Part shown: positions 52,540-61,840 of the stretch, piece by piece
How the letters are laid out: the number at the start of each line of letters is the position of its first letter
Position numbering within the stretch: position 1 is the first letter of the stretch
NCBI RefSeq assembly: GCF_001192835.1
Contig: NZ_DF968182.1
Span: 2,637,113-2,701,112 of the forward strand
DNA from: Lentimicrobium saccharophilum
Lineage (GTDB): Bacteria; Bacteroidota; Bacteroidia; Bacteroidales; Lentimicrobiaceae
Direction of reading: 5' to 3'
DNA length: 64,000 nucleotides
Made by a program: the position numbers and the translations under genes
The notes under the pieces: generated by a model
What the model was told of the DNA's origin: nothing
Seen by the model: the letters and a program-made list of their open reading frames with translations, nothing else
Databases searched by the model: none

Positions 52540-53163
52540 ATGCACCCTTTTCTCGAAGGTATGATTCTGGGACTGACCCTGGCCATAATGCTTGGCCCGG
52601 CTATGTTTTCGCTGATTCAGACCAGCATTCACAGGGGGCTGTACAGGGGCATTCTGCTTGCAGCCGGCATATTTCTGAGCGACCTCGTCCTGGTTTTACT
52701 CTGCTACCTGGGCGCCTTACAAGTGTTTGGCAATCAACGCAACTATCTGATGTTCGGAATAATAGGCGGAATTATTCTGGTAGCCTTCGGTATTGTGACA
52801 TTCCTGCGTAAAGTTCATATTGCCGATGATAACAGCCTGATGGAAGTGAAAATGCCGGGGCCGCTCACCTATATTTTCAAAGGTTTCTTCCTGAATTTCG
52901 CCAATCCCTTTGTATGGATTTTCTGGATTTCGGCAATGGTAACCGTCAGCAGTAGCCATGAAGCCGATTCAAGCGCAATTGAAGCATTTTTCAGCGGAAC
53001 CCTGCTCACCATTTTTGCCACCGACATGGTCAAGGTGGTTGTTGCCAGCCGTTTAAAACATTACCTCAAGCCCCGCTTCCTGATTATGATTAACCACGCG
53101 GTTGGAATATTGCTGGTTATTTTTGGGATTTACCTGGTAGTCAGAACATTTATGAACTTCTGA
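52540..53163 (+). CDS. LysE family translocator
   Basis: A 207-residue membrane protein with six helices of the LysE/RhtB amino-acid exporter family. The start FLEGMILGLTLAIMLGPAMFSLIQTSIHRG is the family signature (shown in part as LGPAMFSLIQTS), with NFANPFVWIFW in the middle. Substrates are usually basic or other amino acids. It may export a product of the GH3 enzyme; the link is positional only. Confidence 0.9.
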   Translation: MHPFLEGMILGLTLAIMLGPAMFSLIQTSIHRGLYRGILLAAGIFLSDLVLVLLCYLGALQVFGNQRNYLMFGIIGGIILVAFGIVTFLRKVHIADDNSLMEVKMPGPLTYIFKGFFLNFANPFVWIFWISAMVTVSSSHEADSSAIEAFFSGTLLTIFATDMVKVVVASRLKHYLKPRFLIMINHAVGILLVIFGIYLVVRTFMNF

Positions 53164-53182
53164 AACAAACGGTTAACAAGGG

Positions 53183-54991
53183 TCAGGCTTCCCCGGCTTC
53201 CGGAATTTTAATATCTTTGATATTCAGCTGAATGGACTTCTGATTGTTCCATTCATTTTCCTCTATGTGGTAGCATATGCTGAAGGGTTTCCCCTGGCAG
53301 ATGTAAGGATAATAATCACCCTGTTGGAAGGCAATTGCCGGGAAGGGCGATGAAGAGATTTCGGGATGTCCGATGGTCAGTTTCAGGTGGTTCTTGCCGA
53401 CAATCCTGCCGTATCCGTTGTCTATCACACTGTCGGTCTGGAATACCGGCGACATATTTCCAGGGCCGAAAGGGGCAAACTGCTTCAGCACCTTGAAAAA
53501 TTTTGGCCCGATTTCATTCAGGTTGATCCTGAGGTCAATTTCCACTTCCGGAGATAGCATATCTTCCGTAATTCCGCGGCTCACCACCTGTTCGAATTTT
53601 TCGATGAATTCGTCCAGTTTTTCCGGTTTTAGTGAAAGACCGGCAGCATACTTGTGCCCGCCGAAATGTTCGAGCAGGTCGCTGCACTCGTCAATGGCAT
53701 CATAGATATCAAAATCCTTGATCGAGCGCGCCGAACCGGTTACCAGACCATTTGAATGGGTAAGCACAATGGTAGGCCGGTAATAAACCTCTATCAGTCT
53801 CGAAGCTACAATCCCAATTACGCCTTTGTGCCATTCCGGATGATACACCACTGTTGATTTCGCCTTCAGGAGTTTCTGGTCGTTCTTAATGGCATCCAGG
53901 GCCATATCGGTAGTGGTGGAGTCGAGGTCGCGGCGGGTGGTATTTAAATCGTTGATCTGCTGCCCGATAATTTCGGCTGTCTCTGCATTGTTGCAGATCA
54001 GCAGTTCCACCGAATTGCGGCCGCTTTCGATGCGTCCTGCCGCATTGATGCGGGGACCAAGCAGGAATACAAGATCCGAAATGGTCAGTTCCCGCGTGAA
54101 AATACAATCTGTATCATCGCCGTTATTGCCGTTATTCACCAGCTCCTCTACCAGTCTTACTTCAGCGCCCGGCTTCCGGTTGATATTTGAAAACTTCAAT
54201 ATGGCTTCGAAGCCGGGCCTCGGATTGCTGTTGATGAGTTTCAGTCCGTAATAAGCCAGAATCCTGTTTTCGCCGGTGATGGGCACGATGTCAGAAGCAA
54301 TGCTTACCACCACCAGGTCGAGGTACTTGTAGAGGCTTTCGAATGCGATGTTCCGGCGTTGTGCAAGTGCCTGTATCAGTTTAAATCCCACGCCGCAGCC
54401 CGAAAGTTCCTTGTAGGGATAATCGCAGTCGGGACGCTTGGCATCGAGTACCGCAACCGCATCGGGCAAATGATCGTCGGGCCTGTGATGGTCGCAGATA
54501 ATAAAATCCACCTGATATTCATTGGCTTTGCGGATTTTCTCAATGGCCTTGATTCCGCAATCGAGGGCGATTACCAGTCTGAAATTATTGTCATGCGCGA
54601 AATCAACCCCCTTAAAAGAAATACCATAACCTTCGGAATAACGGTCGGGAATATAAAAATCAAGGGCTTCATGCCCCAGTTCTTTCAAAAACGTATAAAC
54701 CAGCGATACGGCAGTAGTGCCATCCACATCGTAATCACCATAAACGAGAATTTTCTCTTTGTTTTCCAGTGCTTTTACGATGCGCTCCACGGCTTTATCC
54801 ATATCCTTCATCAGGAAAGGATCATGCAACTGACTGAGCGACGGCCTGAAAAAATCCTTCGCCTCTTCAAATGTACTCACCCCCCGCTGCACCAGCAACT
54901 CGGCCAGTACAGGACCAATCCCAAGCTCAGCGGACAAAGCGGCAACCTTATCGGGATTGCCCCGCGCTTTCAGTACCCAGCGTTTCTGCAT
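53183..54991 (-). CDS. recJ: Single-stranded-DNA-specific exonuclease RecJ
   Basis: A 602-residue 5'-3' exonuclease for recombination and repair. DHH-family motifs are DYDVDGTTA (motif I), ALDCGI, CDHHRPDD (motif III) and the DHHA1-type C-terminal motif GGHKYAAGLSL. The ATG at 54991 is chosen, as the frame upstream adds a stretch without family similarity. It is convergent with the LysE gene (19-bp gap). Confidence 0.96.
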   Translation of the reverse strand: MQKRWVLKARGNPDKVAALSAELGIGPVLAELLVQRGVSTFEEAKDFFRPSLSQLHDPFLMKDMDKAVERIVKALENKEKILVYGDYDVDGTTAVSLVYTFLKELGHEALDFYIPDRYSEGYGISFKGVDFAHDNNFRLVIALDCGIKAIEKIRKANEYQVDFIICDHHRPDDHLPDAVAVLDAKRPDCDYPYKELSGCGVGFKLIQALAQRRNIAFESLYKYLDLVVVSIASDIVPITGENRILAYYGLKLINSNPRPGFEAILKFSNINRKPGAEVRLVEELVNNGNNGDDTDCIFTRELTISDLVFLLGPRINAAGRIESGRNSVELLICNNAETAEIIGQQINDLNTTRRDLDSTTTDMALDAIKNDQKLLKAKSTVVYHPEWHKGVIGIVASRLIEVYYRPTIVLTHSNGLVTGSARSIKDFDIYDAIDECSDLLEHFGGHKYAAGLSLKPEKLDEFIEKFEQVVSRGITEDMLSPEVEIDLRINLNEIGPKFFKVLKQFAPFGPGNMSPVFQTDSVIDNGYGRIVGKNHLKLTIGHPEISSSPFPAIAFQQGDYYPYICQGKPFSICYHIEENEWNNQKSIQLNIKDIKIPEAGEA

Positions 54992-55141
54992 TTTTCTATA
55001 TTTTCGAATGGTAAAATTAGGGATTATGAAGTAAAGATGGAAGGAAAAATTAAAGGATAATCTCAAAGCCCGGATAATCAGGCTGCCAGGCTTAGATAAC
55101 AATGGCTTGAAGATAAAATGCTGATACTATCCAAACTGGTA

Positions 55142-55942
55142 TTATTCCGGAGATAATTCCTTCGGGCTGTATTGCCGTTTCAGCCAGCTGCTGAGGCCAT
55201 CGAGGCCCGGGAAGAGCACCCTTTCGGTGATATTGGCCTGGTCGAGTTTGTCGCGTATTTCCCATTTAAGTGAAGCCGGGATAATGATCCGGTAAAAAAG
55301 TTCGGGATGATCCTCAAGCCAGTGGTTCATCAGCAGACTGGAACCTGACATCAGCGAAAAAAGTGCGTGCTGGTTAACAATGCGCTCGTCCATCGACGGA
55401 GGCTCCAGAAATATCACAAACCGCCTTTCATGCAGGGTATCCAGCTGTTTTAAGGAGTTACATTGTGTATCAAGCATTTGCGGGGTAAATACGTTGGATC
55501 CTTCCTCCATAATGGTGGTGTGCAGCGGAGCCGGCAAAAACTCACTGGATTTCACATAGTTCATGCACCAGATTACCCCGTCGATGTCGAACTTCTGCAG
55601 ATTGGCCGTGGCAAAATGCAAGGCAACAAAAGGTGAGTACGTCCAGTCGAGCAGACGGGTGGGCAACCCGTGGTGCTGGGCCAGGGCCATCAGGTTCCAC
55701 ACCGATTCACCAGGCACGGCATTGCGGTGGGCATATTTCCTGAAGTTGCGCAACAGATGACGTTCCAGATCGCTGTATGGCCCTTCAAGGCGCATCAGGC
55801 TTGTTTTCAGCTCATAACGCGCATCCGACAACCCCCTGAAAATAAAAGAGGAACGGAACCTTCCCAGGCGCTGATCATATGCATCGCGAAAGAGCAGATC
55901 CTGTAATTCTATCCAGCTGTTGGCGGTTAGGTCGTTGAGCAT
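55142..55942 (-). CDS. FRG domain-containing protein
   Basis: A 266-residue protein with the FRG domain: FIFRGLSDARYELKTSLMR, then LMALAQHHGLPTRLLDWTYSPFVALHFAT (cut here into pieces). FRG-domain proteins are found in phage-defence and polymorphic-toxin settings, though their biochemical activity is not settled. The C-terminal half is variable and unidentified. It lies alone between recJ and an ABC-type permease gene. A degenerate 16-17-bp tandem repeat sits immediately upstream. Confidence 0.88.
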   Translation of the reverse strand: MLNDLTANSWIELQDLLFRDAYDQRLGRFRSSFIFRGLSDARYELKTSLMRLEGPYSDLERHLLRNFRKYAHRNAVPGESVWNLMALAQHHGLPTRLLDWTYSPFVALHFATANLQKFDIDGVIWCMNYVKSSEFLPAPLHTTIMEEGSNVFTPQMLDTQCNSLKQLDTLHERRFVIFLEPPSMDERIVNQHALFSLMSGSSLLMNHWLEDHPELFYRIIIPASLKWEIRDKLDQANITERVLFPGLDGLSSWLKRQYSPKELSPE

Positions 55943-55957
55943 ATCGTTGATGTGTTT

Positions 55958-56016
55958 AGGTGTTCGGGTACGCAGGTGCTCGGGTGTGCTGGTGTTTGGG
56001 TGCGCTGGTACCGGGT
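55958..56016 (-). repeat. Degenerate 16-17-bp tandem repeat before the FRG gene
   Basis: Three and a half copies of an AGGTGxTCGGGTxxGCT-like unit: 55958-55973, 55974-55990, 55991-56006 and a partial one. It is 16 bp upstream of the FRG start. The copies differ by a few bases. In the FRG reading frame there is no stop through the repeat, but no start codon either. Confidence 0.7.
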
Positions 56017-56099
56017 ATGACCATGAAGCAGGTTTTTCCGGAGATTAATCATTCGGCCCGAAACCATCCGGCCAGGATTGCATCCCGGAGCCGGCAATT

Positions 56100-57362
56100 T
56101 CAGAAGGTCGACCTCATGGCTTCTACCGGATCGAGTCGCGAAGCCGACCAGGCAGGCAGGAAACCCGACACAAGTCCGATGAACGCTGAAACACTGACAC
56201 CAAGAATAATATTTCCTGCCGTCAGTATCAGATTCATGTCAAAAGCGGCAGAAATGGCCAGGGTGATTACAAAAATAATCAGCAGACCTACAATCCCGCC
56301 GAAAAGGGAGAGAAACACCGCTTCGAACAAAAACTGCAGCAAAATAAAATAGTTTTTTGCGCCCATGGCTTTCTGAATCCCGATTTGCGCAGTACGTTCC
56401 TTTACTGAAACAAACATTATGTTGGCTATTCCAAAGCCTCCGACCAGCAGCGAAAAACCGCCAATGATCCATCCAACCAGCGAGATCACGCTGAAAAGAC
56501 TGTCAAAGCCTTGCGAAATCACGCTGGTTTCGTTGATGGCAAAATCGTCTTCCACACCGGGCTTAAGCTTTCGTACCGAACGCATAATACCGGTAAGCTC
56601 ATCCCGGAGTTCATCATTGCTGACCTGGGGCTTAGCCCTGACCATAATAGCCGCGCCGAGATTGTCGCGTTTAAGGTCAATGAAATTCCGTGCAAAGTTC
56701 ACCGGCAGAATCACCTGATCGTCATTGGAATCGCCGAAGTTTACGTTGCCTTCCTTTTTGAGCAAGCCGATCACTTCAACCTTTTGTCCGAATACCTTGA
56801 TGCGCTGCCCTACAGGGTTGGGTATGGTAAAAAGGTTTTTCACGATATCGCTTCCTATGATGGCTACCGGCCGGCCTCCTGCCGATTCTTCGGTGGTAAA
56901 ATACCGCCCTGTCGTGAATTCGATGGGGGTTACATCGCTGTATTCGTGTGATACAGCAACGATGGTGGCGTTTTCGACCGCCGCATTTTCAAACTTAACG
57001 GTCCTGTTAAGTGCCACCATGTATCCGCTGGCCTCCGTGGCCTGGCTCCTGCGCTGAATCTCGGCCAGGTCGGTCATGGAGGGCTCCGGGCGTTTCATAT
57101 ATTTCCACCAGGGATAATCACTTCCACCAAAGGCCCATGGCCATTTCTGAACATATAACACATTGCTGCCCAATGTATTTATACTATCTCGTATGGTCCT
57201 CTCCACCGAATCGAAAACCGTAAAAACTGAAATAATGGAGAAGATGCCGATGGTGATACCCAGGAGTGAAAGCAGGGTGCGAACTTTATTCACAACAATG
57301 GCCGTAAGCGCGAACATGTAGCTTTCACGGATAAGCCGGATAAATATCAGCGATCTTTTCAT
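56100..57362 (-). CDS. ABC transporter permease, MacB/FtsX type
   Basis: A 420-residue MacB-type permease: one N-terminal helix (VRTLLSLLGITIGIFSIISVF), a periplasmic domain of about 240 residues and three C-terminal helices in the FtsX domain (from about 285, GFSLLVGGFGIANIMFVSVKERTAQIGIQKAMGA in part). Usually it works with an ATPase and an adaptor in tripartite export or lipoprotein and peptide extrusion. No ABC ATPase is in the window next to it; the partner may be encoded elsewhere. Confidence 0.92.
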   Translation of the reverse strand: MKRSLIFIRLIRESYMFALTAIVVNKVRTLLSLLGITIGIFSIISVFTVFDSVERTIRDSINTLGSNVLYVQKWPWAFGGSDYPWWKYMKRPEPSMTDLAEIQRRSQATEASGYMVALNRTVKFENAAVENATIVAVSHEYSDVTPIEFTTGRYFTTEESAGGRPVAIIGSDIVKNLFTIPNPVGQRIKVFGQKVEVIGLLKKEGNVNFGDSNDDQVILPVNFARNFIDLKRDNLGAAIMVRAKPQVSNDELRDELTGIMRSVRKLKPGVEDDFAINETSVISQGFDSLFSVISLVGWIIGGFSLLVGGFGIANIMFVSVKERTAQIGIQKAMGAKNYFILLQFLFEAVFLSLFGGIVGLLIIFVITLAISAAFDMNLILTAGNIILGVSVSAFIGLVSGFLPAWSASRLDPVEAMRSTF

Positions 57363-57818
57363 CAGTATAGCTCTGAGGGTTGGTAAAGGTAAGAAAAATC
57401 AGAATCAGGGAATCCTTGAGTTCAAAATTACAGGCTTTCCGCTTATACTGCAGAAGTTTGAGATAAATGTGACAGCCACAAACTATATGACAGGAAAAAT
57501 TGCTGAAGATTTTACCTGTTAACCAATAACAGACAGGTGGTTCCATGGTCCGACCAATTCCGGAGAGGGAAGTGCAACACCTGACAGATCAATCCTACCT
57601 GCCATTACCGGGAAGTCCGGGCAAGTTTAATGTTTTATTGTATAAATCTTTTCAACTGAACGATTTCATCCTTGCAAACTCAGCCGATTTTTAATAAACT
57701 TGCACAGCCGTAAAGAGCGGGATGCTTTTCCGGTATTACTTTGTATTACTGACAAATACACTACGTTGTAATTGATCACATTTAGTAATCCTACCGCTTC
57801 AATCAGGGAGAATAAAAT
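57363..57818. other. Intergenic region between divergent permease and purH genes
   Basis: This 456-bp gap holds no ORF with recognisable features. It should contain the purH promoter; a TATTACTTTGT segment at about 57734 is near but not equal to the TAnnTTTG box. No purine riboswitch motif was seen. Confidence 0.5.
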
Positions 57819-59345
57819 ATGAGCGAAAAAAAACAGATCAGGTCGGCCCTGATATCGGTGTATCATAAAGACGGCCTTGAACCGGTCGTAAAGTTATTGA
57901 ATCATTGCGGTGTTGCCATATATTCCACCGGGGGAACCCACAGGTTTATTGAATCGCTGGGCATTCCGGTACAAACAGTAGAATCGCTGACCGATTATCC
58001 CTCCATTCTCGGAGGAAGGGTAAAGACGCTTCACCCAAAGGTATTCGGTGGCATTCTGGGCCGTCGCGACAACATCGCTGATCAGTCAGAAATGCAGCAA
58101 TACGGCATTCCGCCCTTCGACCTGGTGATTGTGGATCTCTATCCGTTCGAAAAAACGGTGGCTTCAGGGGCCGGGCATCAGGAGATTATCGAAAAGATTG
58201 ATATCGGCGGGATCTCCCTGATCCGTGCCGGCGCCAAAAACTACCGTGATGTGCTGATCGTTCCCGACGCAAAACATTATGCTGAATTGTTAGAGATATT
58301 AGGTGCTGACACCTGCTTTGTTTCGGAAGAAGAGCGCCTGCGTTTTGCCGCCTATGCTTTTGCCATGTCGTCGCATTATGATTCAGCCATTTTCAGGTAT
58401 TTCTCCGGCCTTACAGGATACCGCGAATTCCGTCAGAGCAATGGCAATGCACACCTACTTCGGTATGGCGAAAACCCGCATCAGCAGGGTGAGTTTTTCG
58501 GCAGGCTCGACGAGGTATTCACCCAGTTACACGGCAAGGAACTCTCGTACAATAACCTGCTTGACCTTGACGCAGCCATCGCGTTGATCAGCGAATTCAG
58601 CACAACAACTTTTGCCATCATAAAGCACAACAACGCCTGCGGCATTGCTTCGCGCGAAAACCTTGTTGATGCCTGGACCGCAGCCCTGGCAGGCGATCCT
58701 GTATCTGCCTACGGGGGAGTGCTGATAACCAACGCTGTGGTAGATGAAGCAACCGCATCTGAAATCAACAAATTATTTTTTGAAATTATCCTTGCACCCG
58801 GGTACGAAAAAAATGCGCTGGAGCTTCTGCAAACAAAGAAAAATAGAGTAATTTTGCAGGCTAAATCGTTTGATTTTCAGGGCAAACAGTTCAGAAGCCT
58901 TTTAAACGGCGTATTACAGCAAGATAAAGATACTAAGTCGGAAACCCCTGACGGGCTCAGGATAGTTACGGACAAGGCTCCTTCAACGGCTGAAGTAGCA
59001 GACCTGCTGTTCGCAAATATTGTGGTAAAGCACAGCAAATCAAATGCAATTGTTCTGGCGAAGAACGGGCAGATGCTGGGCAGCGGCGCCGGGCAGACGT
59101 CAAGGGTGGATGCGCTGAAACATGCCATTGAAAAGGCAGGCGCTTTCGGATTCGATCTGAAAGGGGCGGTCATGGCATCCGATGCCTTTTTCCCGTTTGC
59201 CGATTCGGTGGAACTGGCCCATAAGGCCGGCATCACCGCGGTGATTCAGCCCGGAGGATCGGTAAGGGACGAAGACAGCGTGAGTTATTGCAACCAACAC
59301 GGCCTGAGCATGGTATTCACCGGCATCAGGCATTTTAAGCACTGA
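57819..59345 (+). CDS. purH: Bifunctional AICAR transformylase/IMP cyclohydrolase
   Basis: A 508-residue enzyme doing the last two steps to IMP. The N-terminal IMP cyclohydrolase has SALISVYHKDGLEPVVKLL and STGGTHRFIESLGIPV; the C-terminal AICAR transformylase has KHNNACGIAS and the conserved PGGSVRDEDSV and GIRHFKH end. mreB starts 19 bp downstream, the purH-mreBCD arrangement common in Bacteroidota. Confidence 0.96.
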   Translation: MSEKKQIRSALISVYHKDGLEPVVKLLNHCGVAIYSTGGTHRFIESLGIPVQTVESLTDYPSILGGRVKTLHPKVFGGILGRRDNIADQSEMQQYGIPPFDLVIVDLYPFEKTVASGAGHQEIIEKIDIGGISLIRAGAKNYRDVLIVPDAKHYAELLEILGADTCFVSEEERLRFAAYAFAMSSHYDSAIFRYFSGLTGYREFRQSNGNAHLLRYGENPHQQGEFFGRLDEVFTQLHGKELSYNNLLDLDAAIALISEFSTTTFAIIKHNNACGIASRENLVDAWTAALAGDPVSAYGGVLITNAVVDEATASEINKLFFEIILAPGYEKNALELLQTKKNRVILQAKSFDFQGKQFRSLLNGVLQQDKDTKSETPDGLRIVTDKAPSTAEVADLLFANIVVKHSKSNAIVLAKNGQMLGSGAGQTSRVDALKHAIEKAGAFGFDLKGAVMASDAFFPFADSVELAHKAGITAVIQPGGSVRDEDSVSYCNQHGLSMVFTGIRHFKH

Positions 59346-59364
59346 TAATAAAGATATTCGGATA

Positions 59365-60387
59365 ATGGGACTTTTCTCTTTCATGACCAAGGAGATCGCG
59401 ATGGATCTCGGAACGGCCAACACGATAATAATCTACAACGACAAGGTGGTGGTTGATGAGCCTTCCATTATTGCCATTGAGCGCAACACCGGAAAAATCA
59501 TTGCGGTGGGGAAACGCGCCATGATGATGCATGGAAAGACCCACGAGAACATCAAGACCATTCGTCCCCTGCGCGACGGAGTTATCGCTGACTTCCAGTC
59601 GGCCGAGTATATGATCAGGGAACTGATCAAAATGACCGGTCCCACCCGCAGCCTCTTCCCGCCTGCCCTGAAAATGGTTATCTGTATCCCTTCGGGTATC
59701 ACCGAGGTGGAAGAGCGCGCCGTGAAGGATTCGGCCGAGCAGGCCGGAGCCAAGGAAGTCCGCCTGATCCATGAGCCAATGGCAGCAGCTATCGGGATCG
59801 GGATCGACGTGCTGGAGCCAACCGGAAATATGATCATTGACATAGGCGGAGGTACAAGCGAAATCGCCGTGATCGCCCTGGGCGGAATCGTCAACAACAA
59901 ATCAATCCGTATTGCCGGTGATGACTTCAACAACGACATTGAGGAATACATGCGCAAGCAGCACAACATCAACATCGGTGAACGCACTGCAGAAGCCATC
60001 AAGATCAATGTGGGCGCAGCCATGACCGAAATTGACAACCCTCCTCCCGACTATCCGGTACATGGCAGGGATATGCTGACCGGTATTCCCAAGGAGATTT
60101 ATGTAAATTATTCCGAAATTGCCCATTGCCTCGATAAATCCATCTCAAAGATCGAAGCCGCTGTGCTTAATGCGCTGGAAATGACGCCTCCGGAGCTTTC
60201 AGCCGATATCTACCGCACCGGTATCTACCTTGCCGGAGGAGGATCAATGCTCCGTGGCCTCGACAAACGACTGCATCTGAAAACCAAGCTGCCTGTACAT
60301 GTGGCTGAAGACCCGCTCAGGGCTGTAGCCAGGGGCACAGGCATCGCGCTTAAGAACTTCAATAAGTTCACCTTCCTGATCAAATAA
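59365..60387 (+). CDS. mreB: Rod shape-determining protein MreB
   Basis: A 340-residue bacterial actin directing lateral wall synthesis. The phosphate 1 loop EIAMDLGTANTIIIY, MVICIPSGITEVEERAV, and the adenosine-site motifs IDIGGGTSEIAVI and LAGGGSMLRGLDKRL are all seen. It heads mreBCD, with mreC 39 bp later. Confidence 0.97.
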   Translation: MGLFSFMTKEIAMDLGTANTIIIYNDKVVVDEPSIIAIERNTGKIIAVGKRAMMMHGKTHENIKTIRPLRDGVIADFQSAEYMIRELIKMTGPTRSLFPPALKMVICIPSGITEVEERAVKDSAEQAGAKEVRLIHEPMAAAIGIGIDVLEPTGNMIIDIGGGTSEIAVIALGGIVNNKSIRIAGDDFNNDIEEYMRKQHNINIGERTAEAIKINVGAAMTEIDNPPPDYPVHGRDMLTGIPKEIYVNYSEIAHCLDKSISKIEAAVLNALEMTPPELSADIYRTGIYLAGGGSMLRGLDKRLHLKTKLPVHVAEDPLRAVARGTGIALKNFNKFTFLIK

Positions 60388-60425
60388 CAAATCCTGATCA
60401 GGATGCAGCAGCCTGAGGAAAAACT

Positions 60426-61256
60426 ATGCGACATATTCTGGCATTCATCTGGAAACACAACTTCTTTTTCCTGTTCCTGTTACTGGAAGTGGTGTCAATA
60501 GTCCTGATTGCCAACAAGAGTTTTTACCAGCGTTCGGTGCTTTCCAATGCCACCGACCGGGTTACAGGGGGTATCTTTACGACATGGTCAGGTATTACTT
60601 CCTACTTTTCCCTGAAGCAGGAAAACCAGAGGCTGGCAGAAGAAAATGCCAGGCTGCACAAGATCCTCACCCGGGAACAGCTTACTTCTGACACGCTTAC
60701 CTATAAAATCACCGACACTGTCTATAACCAGCAGTATATCTTCACGACAGCCAGCGTTATCAGCAATTCGACCAACCGCCGCGATAACTATATTATGCTG
60801 AACAAGGGCAGACGGCATGGCATCGAACGCGATATGGCGGTCATCAACCCCCAGGGAGTAGTAGGCACGGTGGTCAGTGTTTCGGAAAACTTCAGCTGGG
60901 TGATGTCGCTGCTGAACAAACATTCCAAGGTAAGCGCCCGCATCGACAGGCTGAACCAGATGGGCACCGTAGTGTGGGAAGGCGGAAATCCGGCCAAGGG
61001 AACCCTGCTCGACATCCCTGCACACGTGAAGATCAACAAGGGCGACACCATCACCACCAGCGGCTACAGCCACATATTCCCGGAAGGAATTATGATGGGT
61101 ACAGTCGAAGAAATTGAAGTGGAAACCGGCGACCATTTTTACACCATACATTTCCGTTTCTCAGCCGACCTGAACAGCCTGAGGCAGGTATATATTGTTA
61201 AAAACCTGTTTGATCTGGAGCAGCTGGAACTGCGTAAAAACATTATCAATGAATAA
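60426..61256 (+). CDS. mreC: Rod shape-determining protein MreC
   Basis: A 276-residue periplasmic scaffold of the elongasome. An N-terminal transmembrane helix (about 11-30) precedes a coiled coil (about 60-85, KQENQRLAEENARLHKILTREQL) and the double beta-barrel domain with NKGRRHGIERDMAVI. Its stop overlaps mreD. Confidence 0.95.
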   Translation: MRHILAFIWKHNFFFLFLLLEVVSIVLIANKSFYQRSVLSNATDRVTGGIFTTWSGITSYFSLKQENQRLAEENARLHKILTREQLTSDTLTYKITDTVYNQQYIFTTASVISNSTNRRDNYIMLNKGRRHGIERDMAVINPQGVVGTVVSVSENFSWVMSLLNKHSKVSARIDRLNQMGTVVWEGGNPAKGTLLDIPAHVKINKGDTITTSGYSHIFPEGIMMGTVEEIEVETGDHFYTIHFRFSADLNSLRQVYIVKNLFDLEQLELRKNIINE

Positions 61257-61761
61257 GGCATACGGCAAGGATATCCTAAGGTTTTTTGTGCTGATCGCAT
61301 TGCAGGTGCTGATCCTTGATCACATCAACCTGGGCGGATACATCAACCCCTCTCTGTATGTGCTGTTTATCCTGCTGCTTCCTTTCGAGATACCCGGCTG
61401 GGCGCTGTTGATCTCCGCATTCCTGATCGGATTCAGCGTTGACAGCTTCAGTAATTCCACTGGTCTGCACGCCGCGGCTTCGGTATTTATGGCATTCCTG
61501 AGACCCTGGGTAATCCGTATGGCCGGGGCCCCGGCCGAGTATGAAGGAAACCTGAAACCGGGCATCGCCGATATGGGCTTCCGCTGGTTTTTTGCCTATA
61601 CCCTTATGCTGGTGTTTGCACATCAACTGTTGCTTTTCCTGTTTGAAGCATTCCGGCTGGAAGAGATCGGTTATGTGTTGATCAGGGTTTTGGCCGGCAG
61701 CACCTTAACCATTATACTGATTATCCTCGCCGAATATCTTTTCATGCATAAACGGAAGTAA
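61249..61761 (+). CDS. mreD: Rod shape-determining protein MreD
   Basis: A 170-residue membrane protein with five to six helices, as usual for MreD in this phylum. The ATG at 61249 overlaps the mreC stop by 8 bp. Unlike many Bacteroidota, mrdA (PBP2) and rodA do not follow; a Crp/Fnr regulator does. Confidence 0.88.
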   Translation: MNKAYGKDILRFFVLIALQVLILDHINLGGYINPSLYVLFILLLPFEIPGWALLISAFLIGFSVDSFSNSTGLHAAASVFMAFLRPWVIRMAGAPAEYEGNLKPGIADMGFRWFFAYTLMLVFAHQLLLFLFEAFRLEEIGYVLIRVLAGSTLTIILIILAEYLFMHKRK

Positions 61762-61811
61762 TCCGCGTGAACCCCATTTTACAACGGAGCCATAAGCTCC
61801 CCGCAAAATCT

Positions 61812-61819
61812 TATCTTTG
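61812..61819 (+). promoter_or_regulatory. -7 element (TATCTTTG) for the Crp/Fnr gene
   Basis: TATCTTTG ends 21 bp before the ATG at 61841; it also covers the TTG at 61817, ruling that out as start. Confidence 0.65.
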
Positions 61820-61840
61820 CGTGGAATAACCAACGCTGCC

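Noticed and set aside
54359-55060. 233-codon plus-strand frame opposite recJ
   Set aside because: Antisense to the DHH motifs of recJ.
57363-57818. Purine riboswitch upstream of purH
   Set aside because: The conserved aptamer loops were not found.
59433-60038. 201-codon minus-strand frame opposite mreB
   Set aside because: Low-complexity Ser/Ile/Pro shadow of mreB.
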